From: Syngnathus acus
Lineage: Eukaryota; Chordata; Actinopteri; Syngnathiformes; Syngnathidae
Direction: 5' to 3'
Length of the DNA: 64,000 nucleotides
NCBI RefSeq assembly: GCF_901709675.1
Contig: NC_051089.1
Location: 19,240,008-19,304,007, forward strand
In this document: piece by piece, positions 13,401-23,502 of the stretch
Position numbering within the stretch: the stretch's first letter is position 1
How the letters are laid out: every line of letters starts with the position of its first letter
Notes under the pieces: generated by a model
Databases searched by the model: none
What the model was told of the DNA's origin: nothing
Seen by the model: the letters and a program-made list of their open reading frames with translations, nothing else
Made by a program: the position numbers and the translations under genes

Positions 13401-14165
13401 CTGGACACAGCAGACATCCACCCTTCTCCTGTGTAGAGCCTCAACCACCTCCCCCGGTCGGTGTGACATGCTGCCGATGTTCCATGTAGCCACCCTAACA
13501 CGTGCCTCCTGCCCCTCTCTGTTCCGGTTCAGGCCTCCCCGCAGTCCATCGGGCTGAGGGCCGTCATATAATCTACCTGCGGTTTGGCCTCCTTTTCCAT
13601 CATTCTTTTTGTCGTAGGCTGATGAAAATGCCCACGGAATACTTAAGGCTGTACCCCGCCTCTCCTGTCTTTGTCTAGCCATACTGAGAATTTTTGGAGC
13701 AAAACGTTTTACAGCTGGATGCCCTTCCTGACACCAACCCAAGGGGAAATTGATTTTCTGTCGGGGTTGACTCCCTTAGCCCATTCCTCTCCCGAGTAGC
13801 CCACTGGGCAGTGGTACTATTTAACCCATAGTTGGGGGCTGGTTCGTGGGCACCAGGGCGTGTCCACACACCGGTGGGCCTGCGTGCCGCACGTCTAGGG
13901 GCCAAACCTCCTCCGAGTCCCTTGTAGTTTAGCCTGGGTCCGTGTTGTACCCAGTTACCATGTGTCGCCGCGTGGAGGCACTACATAGGGCTTGCTGTTA
14001 GAGAGGCTATGTACTGGCAGGGAGAGACTTACGCACTCGGCTCTCCCGTTCGCATAGTGCTAGCCAGCGGTGAGGGTTGACAGTGAGAAGTGACATGCAC
14101 TGGGCACTCCACCAACACACTAGACGCATCACAACAACCCGACTTGGTGTTATGAAGTCAGACAC
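10423..14165 (-). mobile_element. complete RTE-like LINE (family B) inserted in LINE A copy 2
   Basis: About 3.74 kb, with its 3' end an ATG/GAT triplet tail at 10423-10440 and flanked by AGGTCT at 10417-10422 and 14166-14171. The uninterrupted sequence of LINE A copy 1 near 6060-6075 shows AGGTCT once, so this is a true target duplication. A 420-bp 5' leader precedes one long ORF. Confidence 0.92.
10479..13742 (-). CDS. endonuclease/reverse transcriptase of RTE-like LINE B, 1087 codons, intact
   Basis: One uninterrupted frame. The endonuclease (residues 85-320) has TWNIGS, QES (114-116), SIYAP (185-189), GGDLNGHVG (221-229), DYIMV (290-294) and SQHRLV (315-320). The RT has GKAAGPSGVVAEMLK (557-570), [23 protein letters not shown] (683-694), GVHQGSVLSPLLF and catalytic YADD (774-777). 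Residues 831-875 form a Cys/His cluster (CGVC, CKGC, WVH..C, CKRC) with the spacing of a PHD-like finger, between the catalytic loop and YLGD (905-908). The C-terminus has RLRWYGHVVRKDEN and GRPKKTW. It would nick DNA and copy its own RNA at the target. Both catalytic centres look whole, so it may still be competent. The true start could be a later Met near residue 21. Confidence 0.93.
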   Translation of the reverse strand: MGWCQEGHPAVKRFAPKILSMARQRQERRGTALSIPWAFSSAYDKKNDGKGGQTAGRLYDGPQPDGLRGGLNRNREGQEARVRVATWNIGSMSHRPGEVVEALHRRRVDVCCVQESRWKGGSARMLGAIGRRYKFFWQGCNEGTGGDGVLIAEKWIDQVLSISRVNERIIVVKLIVGKRLTNVISIYAPQVGRSQDEKDAFWDKAIMVLSGIPQNEVRILGGDLNGHVGRESDGFEGVHGGQGYGMRNAEGERILEFGDALELVLCNTLFKKDEAKLVTYSSGGCKSTIDYIMVRKEDRVLVRDAKAIPGEECVSQHRLVIGDLTLRIKKVGAKKHPPKLKVWKLHSGGNKNEFREKIEHIAEEVEEMMESGGVDGKWQAMKKALLKATEEVCGWSKGKARQRETWWWNDSVERAVNEKRRCHKVWKKSKREADRVRYVEARRASRTAVWEAQETKRKEFASELESERGQKSFFKIAKQMVKERRDVTGANCVKDEDGNIVTDNRGVKEVWRRYMEKLLNVENDWDGEAGCDEVEGECGPITRTEVGKAMKAMKDGKAAGPSGVVAEMLKAAGDVGVQWMTDLCNSVIAEGHIPEDWTRSVLVPLFKGKGDPLACGSYRAIKLLEHGMKLLERVLEKRVRTRVKVDEMQYGFMPGKGTTDAIFVIRQMQEKHQEKRKRLYFAFVDLEKAFDRVPREVVRWALRKSGVEEGLVKAVMALYCRACTTVRTGVGDSNGFEVRVGVHQGSVLSPLLFAIVMDVVSREVRGGLPWELLYADDLVLMAHSREDLARKLAAWKTCLEVKGMKVNAAKSKVMVGGAGLGVISQSGAWPCGVCGKGVQANSIRCKGCQRWVHRRCSGVKGSLLAASETFQCKRCRGEVAQADPAEQEGLVVDGEMYEVVDSFCYLGDMLNADGGVDLAVTTRVRSGWKKFRELMPFLTSKAPSLKMRGQVYSACVRSSMTYGSEAWALKTEHEDKLNRAEMRMIRWMCGVSMREEKTSAELRQKMGVEAIVDVVRRGRLRWYGHVVRKDENDWVKKVMSYNVEGTRPSGRPKKTWQMAVAADMKALGINHEMAMDRSRWKKAISRT

Positions 14166-15780
14166 AGGTCTGTTTGTGAGGAAGTCTAGCAGCCAGTTTC
14201 GAAGGGGGGTGCTGAAGCCCAGGTGTTCCAGTTTTTACACCAGATGCTGTGGAATGATGGTGTTAAACGCTGAGCTGAAGTCCAGGAACAGCAACCGCAC
14301 GTGGGTGTTCCTCTCCTCCAGGTGAGCCAGGCTCAGGTGAAGAACGGAGGAAATGGCATCCTCAGTAGAGCGGTTCTGCCGGTAGGCAAACTGGAACGGG
14401 TCGAATGTTGGGGGGAGTCTGGAGACGATGTGTTCTTTGAGCAGCCTTTCGAAGCACTTCATCATGATGGGAGTCAGTGCCACAGGTCTGTAGTCATTCA
14501 ATGAGGTGATTTGAGGTTTCTTCGGCACCGGAATGATGGAGGCAGCCTTGAAGCATACTGGCACTGTGGCTTGCCCCAGCGAGATGTTAAAAATGTCTGT
14601 GATGACACCAGCCAGCTGACCTGCACATTCTTTGAACACCCGCCCAGGTATGTTGTCGGGGCCTGGGGCCTTACGTGGGTTGACTCTTCTCAGAGTCTTC
14701 CACACGTCGGCTGAGTCAAGGCAGAGTGCCTCCTCTTCCTGAAGGGGAACAGATTTAACTGCAGGAGTGCTGTTTAGTGCCTCAAACCGCCCAAAGAAGT
14801 TATTTAGACCATTTAGGAAGTCAGCATCAACCTCACCCACCGGGGGGGAGGGTAAGTTGTAGTCCGTGATCGCCCGTATGCCTTGCCACATACTCCTGGT
14901 GTTATTGGCGTCGTGGAAAAAATCCTGAATTTTTCGACTGTGGCTTCGCTTCGCTAACCTGATGGCACGGTTCAAGTTGGCTCTCGCTGTCCTCAGTGCC
15001 TCCTTGTCGCCAGACTTGAAGGCTGAGTTCCGTGCTCGTAGCGTATGACGTACCTCCTCCGTCATCCAGGGTCGTTGGTTGGCTCGGGTGATGATGTTCT
15101 TAGTGGTGCTGACGTCCTCGGTGCATTTGTTGATGTAGGCTGACACAGTCATGGCGTACTCATCAATGTCGATCTGATTGTCATATGTTGCTGCTGGTTT
15201 GAACATGTCCCAGTCAGAGCACTCAAAGCAGTCCTGGAGTGCCTCCATGGCCCCCTCAGACCACACCCTCACCTGCTTCACTGTGGGTTTTGCTCTGATC
15301 AGCAGGGGCCTGTATGCAGGGATTAGCATAACAGATAGGTGGTCTGAAGAGCTGAGGTGGGGGCGGGGGGCTGCTCTGAATGCATCCTTTATATTGGTGT
15401 AAACCAAGTCCAGAGTGTTCTCTCCCCGATTTGGAAAATCCACGTGTTGGTAAAAATGAGGGAGAATAGTCTTCATGTTAGCCTGGTTGAAGTCCCCAGC
15501 AATGATGAAAACACCCTCTGTGTGCGTGGATTGCAGCTCACCGATTGTCCGATAGAGAACGCTCATGGCCTCTTTAGTATTAGCGCTAGGAGGCACATAC
15601 ACAGCCGTGATGCTAACAACAGTAAACTCACTGGGCAGGTAGAAGGGTCTGCAGTTAACAGTCAAAAGCTCGATGTTCGAAGAGCAGAAGCTGGCGACAG
15701 ATCTAGCATTTTTGCACCAGTTGTTGTTGATGTAGACACACAGCCCACCTCCTCGGGATTTACCGCTTAGGTTCGACCTT
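14166..15780 (-). mobile_element. LINE A copy 2, 5' part
   Basis: Endonuclease and first half of RT on the minus strand: GKSRGGGLCVYINNNW (about 15765), IIAGDFNQANM, SSSDHLSVML, RKAPGPDNIPGR and [10 protein letters not shown]. The element is itself 5'-truncated within the endonuclease. Frame breaks at about 14235 let it run out of frame before the LINE B junction. Confidence 0.9.
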
Positions 15781-15786
15781 TGTCCC

Positions 15787-16740
15787 TGAATCAGTTGATG
15801 TTACGTTGCCCGTCAGTTCTGTGCATTAGTTGGGCTCCCTGGGGAAGATGTCTGCCCGTGAGGTGGAGGATAGCGGCAATAAAGATGGAGAACAGTGTTG
15901 GAGCAATGACACATCCCTGCTTGACTCCTGTGTCAACACCGAAAGTTTCTGTTTCATCTCCACTGCCACTGAGGACTGTAGCTGTCATATTGTCATGCAG
16001 CAGTCTCAGTACCTGGATGTATTTCTCTGAGCAGCCAATCTTTGCCAGAGTGCCTGACGGTTCACTGATTCAAAGGCTTTGGTCAGGTCTATAAAGGCCA
16101 TGTATAATGGTAGATTTTGTTCCCGGCATTTTTTCTTGGAGTTGACGAGCAATGAAAGTCATATCTGTGGTGCCTCTGTTTGGGTGGAAAACCACTTTGA
16201 GACTCAGGAAGAATGCTTTCTGCTAGGGGGGTGAGTCTGTTGGCCAAAACCTGAGCTAGGGCTTTCCCTGTGGTGGACAGGAGAGAAATGCTATGGCCGT
16301 TTCCGCAGTCTGCCTTTTCTCTCTTTATGAAGATGGAGACAACCAGGGTATCCTGAAGTTGTGCAGGGCTTCTCTTGTTCCCATATTTTGAGAAACAGGG
16401 CATAGATGTGTCTAAAAAGATCGGATCCGCCTTTCTTCAGGACTTCTGCTGGGATGCCATCAGGACCAGCAGCCTTGTTGTTCTTCATCTTCATAATTAC
16501 ATCGTGCACCTCTTCCGGGCTGGGTGGTTCTCCCATGTTCTCGATTTTGGCTGTTGAGGCAGATTTTCAAGGGCCTCCATCTCAGGAGTGGTGTCCCTGT
16601 TCAGAAGATCCTCATAATGCTCTTTCCACCTGTTTGTTATTGCTCCCGTTTCTTTCAGCAGCGTGAGCCCATCCTTGGAGCGAAGGAGGGTTAGGAAGCG
16701 GTAGCTGGGGCCATATACGTACTGTATTTGTGTTTGGTAC
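15787..16740 (-). mobile_element. LINE C, central RT part
   Basis: Minus-strand fragments YVYGPSYRFLTLLRSKDG, RWKEHYEDLLNRDT, KNNKAAGPDGIPAEVLKK and GVDTGVKQGCVIAPTLFSIF are RT motifs in several frames. It ends at the LINE A insertion point and resumes at 9345. Confidence 0.85.
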
Positions 16741-17192
16741 TCCAGCTGCACTGCTGCTCAGAGGAAAAAGCTCCAAGGGGTCATCAACACAGCACAGAAG
16801 ATCATTGGCTGCCCTCTCCCCACACTGGAAGACCTACACAGAACCCGCTGTCTCAAAAAAACACAGAACATTCTGAAGGACACTTCCCACCCTGGCCACT
16901 CCCTTTTCGAAATGTTGCCATCAGGCAGACGCTACAGGTTAATTAGGTCGAGGACTAGCAGATTCGCCAACAGTTTTTACCCTACAGCGGTAGTCACATT
17001 GAATGCAGCTAAACGTAAATGATTATGTCTGTGTATGTTCTTCTGTGGGTTTTTAGCTTGTTTTTGTATATCTTTTTATTCTATTTATTCTATTTATTTT
17101 TTATCGCATGCGCGGATCGGTTGGCACTTTTTAAATTTCGTTGTACATGTGACAATGACAAATAAAGATCTATTCTATCTATTCTATACTGC
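16741..17192 (+). mobile_element. LINE F 3' fragment inserted in LINE C
   Basis: Opposite in orientation to its host. It encodes KLQGVINTAQKIIGCPLP, LHRTRCLKKTQNI and RYRLIRSRTSRFANSFYP to NAAKRK-stop near 17022. The UTR has AATAAAGATC and TTCTA/TCTA repeats. It matches 2710-2996 but starts further 5'. Confidence 0.82.
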
Positions 17193-19032
17193 TCTTGTGG
17201 CCTCGAAAAATCCGCTGGTGTCTCCAGCCAACAAGCTGCTGGATCTCCAGAGCCTTCTTCATCCACCAATGGTTCTTCAGCTTCCTAACCGTTGATTGGC
17301 TGCTCTTTTAACCTTGCAATTGAAGTTATTTTGCCAGGTGATAAAGGTTTGCCACCTTATGTTGATGAGCTGTTGGATTTTAATGTCATTTTCATCATAC
17401 AAGTCTTGATGTTTCCGCTTTTTATGACAGAGGATGCTTTTGTTGGAGTTCATGATGGTAGATGAAAGCCTGTCCCAGTGTTCTTCAGCGTCAGTTGGAT
17501 ATTGCTTGGGCAGGTCCGAAACTGAGAGCCGCCTGGACCTGCTGCTGGTAGGTGGTATCACCCAGCCGCTCTATGTTAAGCTTTGGTCGGCTCTGTCTTT
17601 TCTGCATCCTTCTTTTCCGCAAAAAGCGGATAGACATGTTGGAGCGAATGAGGCGGTGGTCAGTCCAGCAATCACTTGTCATTGTTCTGGTGTTAAGCAC
17701 GTCACAACGGTCGCTGGTGCAGACAATAACACAGTCAATGATGTTTTGAATGTATTTTTTTGACGGAAAAGTGTTCGTGATGACCAGGTTGTGTTCTGAG
17801 CACTTTGTCAGTAGTACTGTGCCGTTGGAGTTGATATTTCTAACCCCTTCTCTTCCCATCGTGCCTCTCCATAGATGATGGTTTCGTCCCACTCTGGCAT
17901 TGAAGTCTCCCAGTAGGATTATCTTGTCCTCCTTGGGAAATTTGGATAGGATGGCATCAAGGTCAGCGTAGACGGTCTCGTTTACCTCATCCTGTGCGTC
18001 AAGTGTTGGTGCATAAGCACGAATAACGGTGGCCGTTTGACTGCTTGCAAGCATCAGGCGTATGGTCATTAGGTGTTCATAGAGGCCCACAGGGAGTTCA
18101 TAGAGGTGATTGATGAGGATGTTCTTTTTAGCAAAGCCCACACTACTGATACATGGCTCATTTGCAGGCTTTCCTTTCCAAAAGAAAGTGTATCCGCCTC
18201 TTTCCTCCTTCAGCTGCCTGTCATCGGGTTTCAGAGAGCGCTGCAATGTCAATCTGGAATCTCTTTAGCTCTCTTGGCAGTTTGTCTTTCGGGTCGCTCA
18301 TTGGCTTTGTTACGGGCTCCAAAATAGAAATGTTTCTGTTTAAACCATTCCGTTTTCAGTTTATGTTTCTTACCGCGTGGTGGTGATCCCTCTGGATGCA
18401 GTAGTCCAGACAGGAGTTTTGAGGCAGGCTATTTGTAGGGTACCTTTTCTAACCCCCGCCCCTACTGAGGTGAGCAGATTGGATCCTGAAAAGGGCTGCT
18501 CAGTCATGAGTGCAGCTGTCGAAAAGCTCTTTCCGCCTCATTCCAAGACCTTAGCGACTGAATCTGACACCCACCGCCTGTGTGCCAGGTTGTGGTTAGG
18601 AGCGCCCAGACTACACTGTCCTGTTTCCGTCCCCACTTCCTGGTCGCCACAGGACATATGATCCAGAATGTAGAGTAAGATGGATTCCCTTTCAGGAGGA
18701 CGCGTGCGTGTGATATCTTTTAACGTGGGGAGACTGATGCGCCTGCAGATACCACACGGCACCACACCATTGGCAGAGGGGGACCAGGTTCCAATGGCAA
18801 GGAGGACCACGACGACTGGAGGCCACCCTCTATTGCAGCCTTCATTCGTTGTGACATTCTCACCATCCGCCACATCCACCGTTGAGGTATTTTCGTTTAG
18901 ATTGTGCTTTGTCTGGAACCTCCCCCTCGACCTTACCACCATGGCTGACCCTACCAGGAGCTTAAGCTCCAGACGGCATTGGTCTCAGGTTCATTGGAAC
19001 ACACAAGGTTCTCCACCACGAAAAGGGAGAAC
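17193..19032 (-). mobile_element. LINE C, 5' part with endonuclease
   Basis: Apurinic-type endonuclease on the minus strand at 18252-17491: YTFFWKGKPANEP, VIRAYAPTLDAQDEV, KIILLGDFNARVGRNHHLW and TSDCWTDHRLI. The 5' region (19032-18650) contains CGTGGTGGAG near its start, like RTE-type 5' ends. Frameshifts between 18252 and 18650 and at 17500 make it defective. Confidence 0.85.
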
Positions 19033-19085
19033 AGACACACACACGTTCTTCTGGGGGCCTATCCATGGAAGAAGATGCAAAGAAC
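19033..19085 (-). mobile_element. LINE C-like 3' terminal fragment next to a LINE C 5' end
   Basis: The minus strand reads GCATCTTCTTCCATGG then a GTGTGTGTG run. The same order (GCATCTTCTTCCACGG, then TG repeat) marks the 3' end of LINE C at about 8325-8285. This looks like the tail of a second, extremely truncated copy immediately upstream of LINE C. Confidence 0.45.
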
Positions 19086-19321
19086 ATCAAAAACAGGAGT
19101 AGGCTTCTCCAGTACGAGTAGTCAAAGCTTCTTTTATTACAGCCAGTCAACCCACAAGCCATAATACATCTATTGTGTCGACGAAAGCCTTATTTTTCTG
19201 TGATGGGCCAAATGAAGTGAGGCTTCAGAGCATGTCTTGATTGAGCAAAGGTGGGTGTGCCAAATGAAGCGTCGATTCAAAGCGTGAATTGGGTAAAAAA
19301 AAAAAAATGACGAGACAATTC

Positions 19322-20165
19322 TTAAAAAGGGAGACCACCACCCCAGTCTGCCAATCCAGAAGCACTGTCCCCGATGTCTATGCGATGCTGTAGAGGCGTG
19401 TCAGCCAGGACAGCCCCACAACATCCAGAGCCTTTAAAAACTCCGGGCGGATCTCATTCATCCCCTTGCCACCAAGCTGTTAAACTACCTTGGTGACTTC
19501 AACCCCAGAGATGGGAGAGCCCACCTCAGAGTCCCCAGGCTCTGCTTCCACCATGGAATGCATGTGGGGGGGAATTGAGGAGGTCTTTGAAGTATCTCCC
19601 GACTGACTCATGATGTACCGAGTCAGCAGCACCCCATCCCCACTGTACACAGTGTTAATGGTGCACTGTTTCTCCCTCCTGAAACATCAGATGGACCAGA
19701 ATTTCCACGAAGCCGTCCGCAAGTCATTCTCCATGCCCTCGCCGAACTTCTCCCATACCCGTGTTTTTGGCTCAACAACTGCCGAAGCCGCTTTCCACTT
19801 GGCCATCCAGTACCTGTCGGCTCCCTCCGGAGTCCCACAGAACAAAAAGGCATGATAGGACTCCTTCTTCAGCTTGATGGCATGACTTACTGCTGGTGTC
19901 TACCAGCGGTAAGAGAAGACCGGCATCTTCCCCCACCATCTGAGCCAACCCACCATCAGGTGGTAATCTGTTGACAGCTCCACCCCTCTTGGCACCCGAG
20001 TGTCCAAAACATGCGGCCGCAAATCCGATGACAGGACTACAAAGTCTATCATCAAACTGCGGCCGAGTGCCAATTGCACACATGGACACCCTTATGTTTG
20101 AACATGGTGTTCATTATGGACAATCCATTTTGTCCAATAATAGAACACCACTCGGTTTCTGATTG
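19322..20165 (-). mobile_element. Rex3/RTE-type LINE fragment
   Basis: Diverged copy of 34430-35530 in the same orientation: both contain CACCACCCC(a/t)GTCTGCC, GCAGCACNCCATCCCCACTGTA and CCAAAACATGCGGCCGCAAA. It covers the region between endonuclease and RT with many indels and no coding capacity. Confidence 0.8.
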
Positions 20166-20169
20166 GGGG

Positions 20170-20996
20170 GAACAGAAGGCTGTTCGAGAAGTGAATCGTT
20201 CGAATTCCTAATCATGTTTTCCCATTACAAATAATGGACAAAAAAATTAATCCGTTCCAAGCAAAAAAAAAAAAAAAAAACGCCTTTTTTAAGCATTTTT
20301 TCATTTGTGCATTTTTGTCCGATCGTGAAACTGCAGCGCACCGACGAACACGCAACCGTAGCGCGCCGCCGACCGCGCAACTGCACCGTGCTGGTCGCAT
20401 TATTGTGACAGAGCCGTTGCTGAAATTTAGAAAATATTTTTAAAGTCCTGATGTACTTTCCAAAATTTAAGTGAACCTCAGTGCGCAGAGAGCTTAATTT
20501 TGTCCGATCGCGCAACCGCAGCGCACCGCCGAACGCGCAACCGTAGCGCGCCACCGACCGCGCAACTGCACCGCGCTGGTCGAATTATTGTGACAGAGCG
20601 CTCGCTAAAATTTAGAAAATATTTTTAAAGTGCTAATGGATTTTCCAAATTTTAAGTGGACCTCAGTGCGCAGGGAGTTTAATTTGGTCCGATCGCGCAA
20701 CCGGAGCGCGCCGGGCGCTCACTGTCGCATTGCTTTAGGAGCGTCTTTGTGTTTTAGGATGGCTTTACTGCACCCACTTGCTTCCTTTGGAGGCATGATT
20801 AGTTGATGCAATCCTCAGAGTAACGAGAATATAATAACGAACGGAGTCAGTTGGCATGCGAGTCCTCTCGGCTCATCTCGCGAGGTTCGACAACCGAATT
20901 TCGTCCGACATCCGAAGCAAAAAAAAAATCTCGAAATTTTTGTTCGAATACCGATTTTTTCGAGAACCGGGACGTTCGAAAACCGAGGCTCCAATG
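20170..20996 (-). mobile_element. Tigger-like (pogo) non-autonomous relic, right end present
   Basis: The terminal sequence ends AAAACCGAGGCTCCAATG at 20996, followed by TA. Its minus strand matches the element end at 27785 (CAGTGGAGCCTTGG). The minus strand of 20790-20740 shows a start like MPPKEAS in the other copy. The left terminus was not found; it abuts a LINE fragment. Confidence 0.7.
20317..20710. repeat. 185-bp tandem repeat inside Tigger-like relic
   Basis: GTCCGATCG recurs at 20317, 20502 and 20687 (period 185). Each unit has GC-rich cgcaaccg/cgcgccgccgac blocks and an AT-rich half with aaatttagaaaatattttt. Confidence 0.8.
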
Positions 20997-21536
20997 TACG
21001 GGGAATACAAAATAGTCCCTAGCTGTTTTTACGAGAGGTTCCGAGATTTATTCGGAGCTATGACGATGACGACAGATGCTGCTATTTCATTGGCTGCAAC
21101 AGTTATTTAGTTACATTTAATAGTGCCGATCAGGTAGCCTCACGTGGAGACAGAGGTCCATGTTGGTGTTGACAGTGACAACGCATCTGTGCTCATCTGT
21201 GGCCACTGGCCAAACGTAACCACTCTTCGCGCGCCCTTTCGAAGTTGCTCAAACACTTGTACAGCAGTGAGAGGGACGAACTGGCATCCACTTCCGCTTC
21301 TGCCCTGCCGCTGCAACAATGAAGCGCTGTGGTAATGAAAGAAATACGAAGCATATTATGCACAAACTGAACGCTGGTGTGAGAGTCTCAACTGCCTCAC
21401 AAATGTTTCACTGATGTTCAATTCACTTATGGGCTTTCTGTGGGTTCGCAATCATCTTCATTGTGTTTTTTTTCTGGCCATTTCTTTACTCGGTTTGGTG
21501 TATTTTTGTTATTGTTGATATATCCAACAACAGGTG
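20997..21536. other. unassigned sequence
   Basis: No gene or known repeat recognised between the Tigger relic and the long-TIR element. Confidence 0.4.
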
Positions 21537-23502
21537 TGCTTGATTTGGTTCCCCCGTGAGATCTTGTTCCCCCTGCCGCGGGAGCGCGCACGCTTTATTT
21601 GGAAAGCGAAAAACCGATGTCGTACGGCGTCGTACGGCGTCAGCACTATGTCGTTTTCAATAAAAACATGAAGAACTCACGTTTGCGTCAGTCAATTTTA
21701 ATTTTTATAAAGGATTATTCTCATTTGATGTCTTTAAATTCATCCGCGTTCTGCCATTGAAGCGGGGTGCATTCAAGGACCAGTCGTACAGACGGAATGC
21801 TGGACTCCAGATGTTTTTTTTCTGTCTTCCTGGGGGTCTGTTCAGGTTGTGTGGCAAATTTGAACAGGTTCCCTCATTCCTAGGCCAAATTACAGGGGGG
21901 GAACAAATCCTCACAGCTGCCCCGTGAGGATATGTTCCCCCCCCTTATTTTGAGAATGGTGAGTGCTGGACTCCAGATGTTTTTTTTTCTGTCTTCCTGG
22001 GGGTCTGTTCAGGTTGTGTGAAAAATTTGAACAGGTTCCCTCATTCCTAGCCCAAGTTACAGGGGGGAACATATCCTCATGGGTGCTCTGTGAGAATATG
22101 TTCCCCCCCATTTAAAACGGTCTACTATATGTAAATAAATGATTTGTGCACTGATAACTATACAATATTGGATGTTAAATAAATAAATAAACAAATAGAT
22201 AATAATGTTTTCTTTCCTTTGTTGGTCAAACAATATTGTCTTGAATTCAAACTCAAATTCAAAATAAGGGGGGGGGAACATATCCTCACGGGGCAGCTGT
22301 GAGGATTTGTTCCCCCCCTGTAATTTGGCCTAGGAATGAGGGAACCTGTTCAAAATTTCCACGCAACCTGAACAGACCCCCAGGAAGACAGAAAAAAAAC
22401 AGCTGCAGTCCAGCACTCACCGTTCTCAAAATAAGGGGGGGGGGGGGAACATATCCTCACGGGGCAGCTGTGAGGATTTGTTCCCCCCCTGTAATTTGGC
22501 CTAGGAATGAGGGAACCTGTTCAAATTTTCCACACAACCTGAAAAGACCCCCAGGAAGACAGAAAAAAAACAGCTGGAGTCCAGCACTCACCGTTTTCAA
22601 AATAAGGGGGGGGGGGGGGAACATATCCTCACGGGGCAGCTGTGAGGATTTGTTCCCCCCCTGTAATTTGACCTAGGAATGAGGGAACCTGTTCAAATTT
22701 GCCACACAACCTGAACAGACCCCCAGGAAGATAGAAAAAAAGCCAGTCGATGTCCAGGACTCACCGTTCTCAAAATGGGAGGGGGGCACAAATTCTCACG
22801 GCTTGACATTTTTTATAGAGTTCCTGTTACAATTTTTATCCCCCCTCCCCACCATCTGTCACTTTGCTTGGGACAAAAGGAGCCTTCAGAACTGAAATCT
22901 CTTCTCAATTATTCATTCAAATCAATTCACTCAAATCATTCTCGTTATGAAAGATTTGATCACAAAACGTGTGTGGCTTTTTCTTAAATGAACACGTTTG
23001 ACATTGCTATAGTGTCAGCTTTTAATTATATTGCGCTGTCATTTTAAAGCAAATTAATAAATGCAACAATATTAATTTGCTTTGAAAATACCTGAGTAAT
23101 AAAATGGATGGATGGATGAATGATGATCACAATTAAGTATAAAGTCTCCTTTGTAATATATACTCCTTGTAGCCTGTACCCAAAAAGAGGAGTTTCTTTG
23201 CATCGAGGTTTATGCAAAGAGCTCACTTAATTATATTGTTGTCCGACTGTACGACTGGTCTTTGAATGCACCCCGCTTCAATGGCACAACGCGGATGAAT
23301 TTAAAGACATCAAATGAGAATAATCCTTTATAAAAATTAAAATTGACTGACGCAAACGTGAGTTCTTCATGTTTTTATTGAAAACAACGTAGTGCTGACG
23401 CCGTACGACGCCGTACGACATCGGTTTTTCGCTTTCCAAATAAGGCGTGCGCGCTCCCGCGGCAGGGGGAACAAGATCTCACGGGGGAACCAAATCAAGC
23501 AC
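21537..23502. mobile_element. DNA element with 254-bp terminal inverted repeats (long-TIR family), copy 1
   Basis: 21537-21790 is repeated inverted at 23248-23502 with a few differences: GTGCTTGATTTGGTTCCCCC outside, the doubled cgtcgtacgg motif, cattgaagcggggtgcattc inside. No transposase frame was found. The inside holds G-run repeats and a block (about 22820-23240) shared with the smaller relative at 54146-55025. A third copy starts at 63906. I cannot assign a superfamily. Flanking bases hint that the repeats extend outward to AACAGGTGT. Confidence 0.85.
21790..22780. repeat. inverted arrays of a 175-bp G-run unit
   Basis: The unit has a run of 7-13 G followed by AACATATCCTCACGGGGCA, GAGGATTTGTTCCCCCCCTG, TAGGAATGAGGGAACC and CAGACCCCCAGGAAGA. 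It occurs about 2 times in one orientation (21790-22110) and 3 times in the other (22268-22780), making the interior itself palindromic. Confidence 0.82.

Noticed and set aside
20317-20710. CRISPR-like array
   Set aside because: The 185-bp period units are adjoining tandem repeats in a transposon, with no spacer/repeat structure and no cas genes; the organism is a vertebrate.
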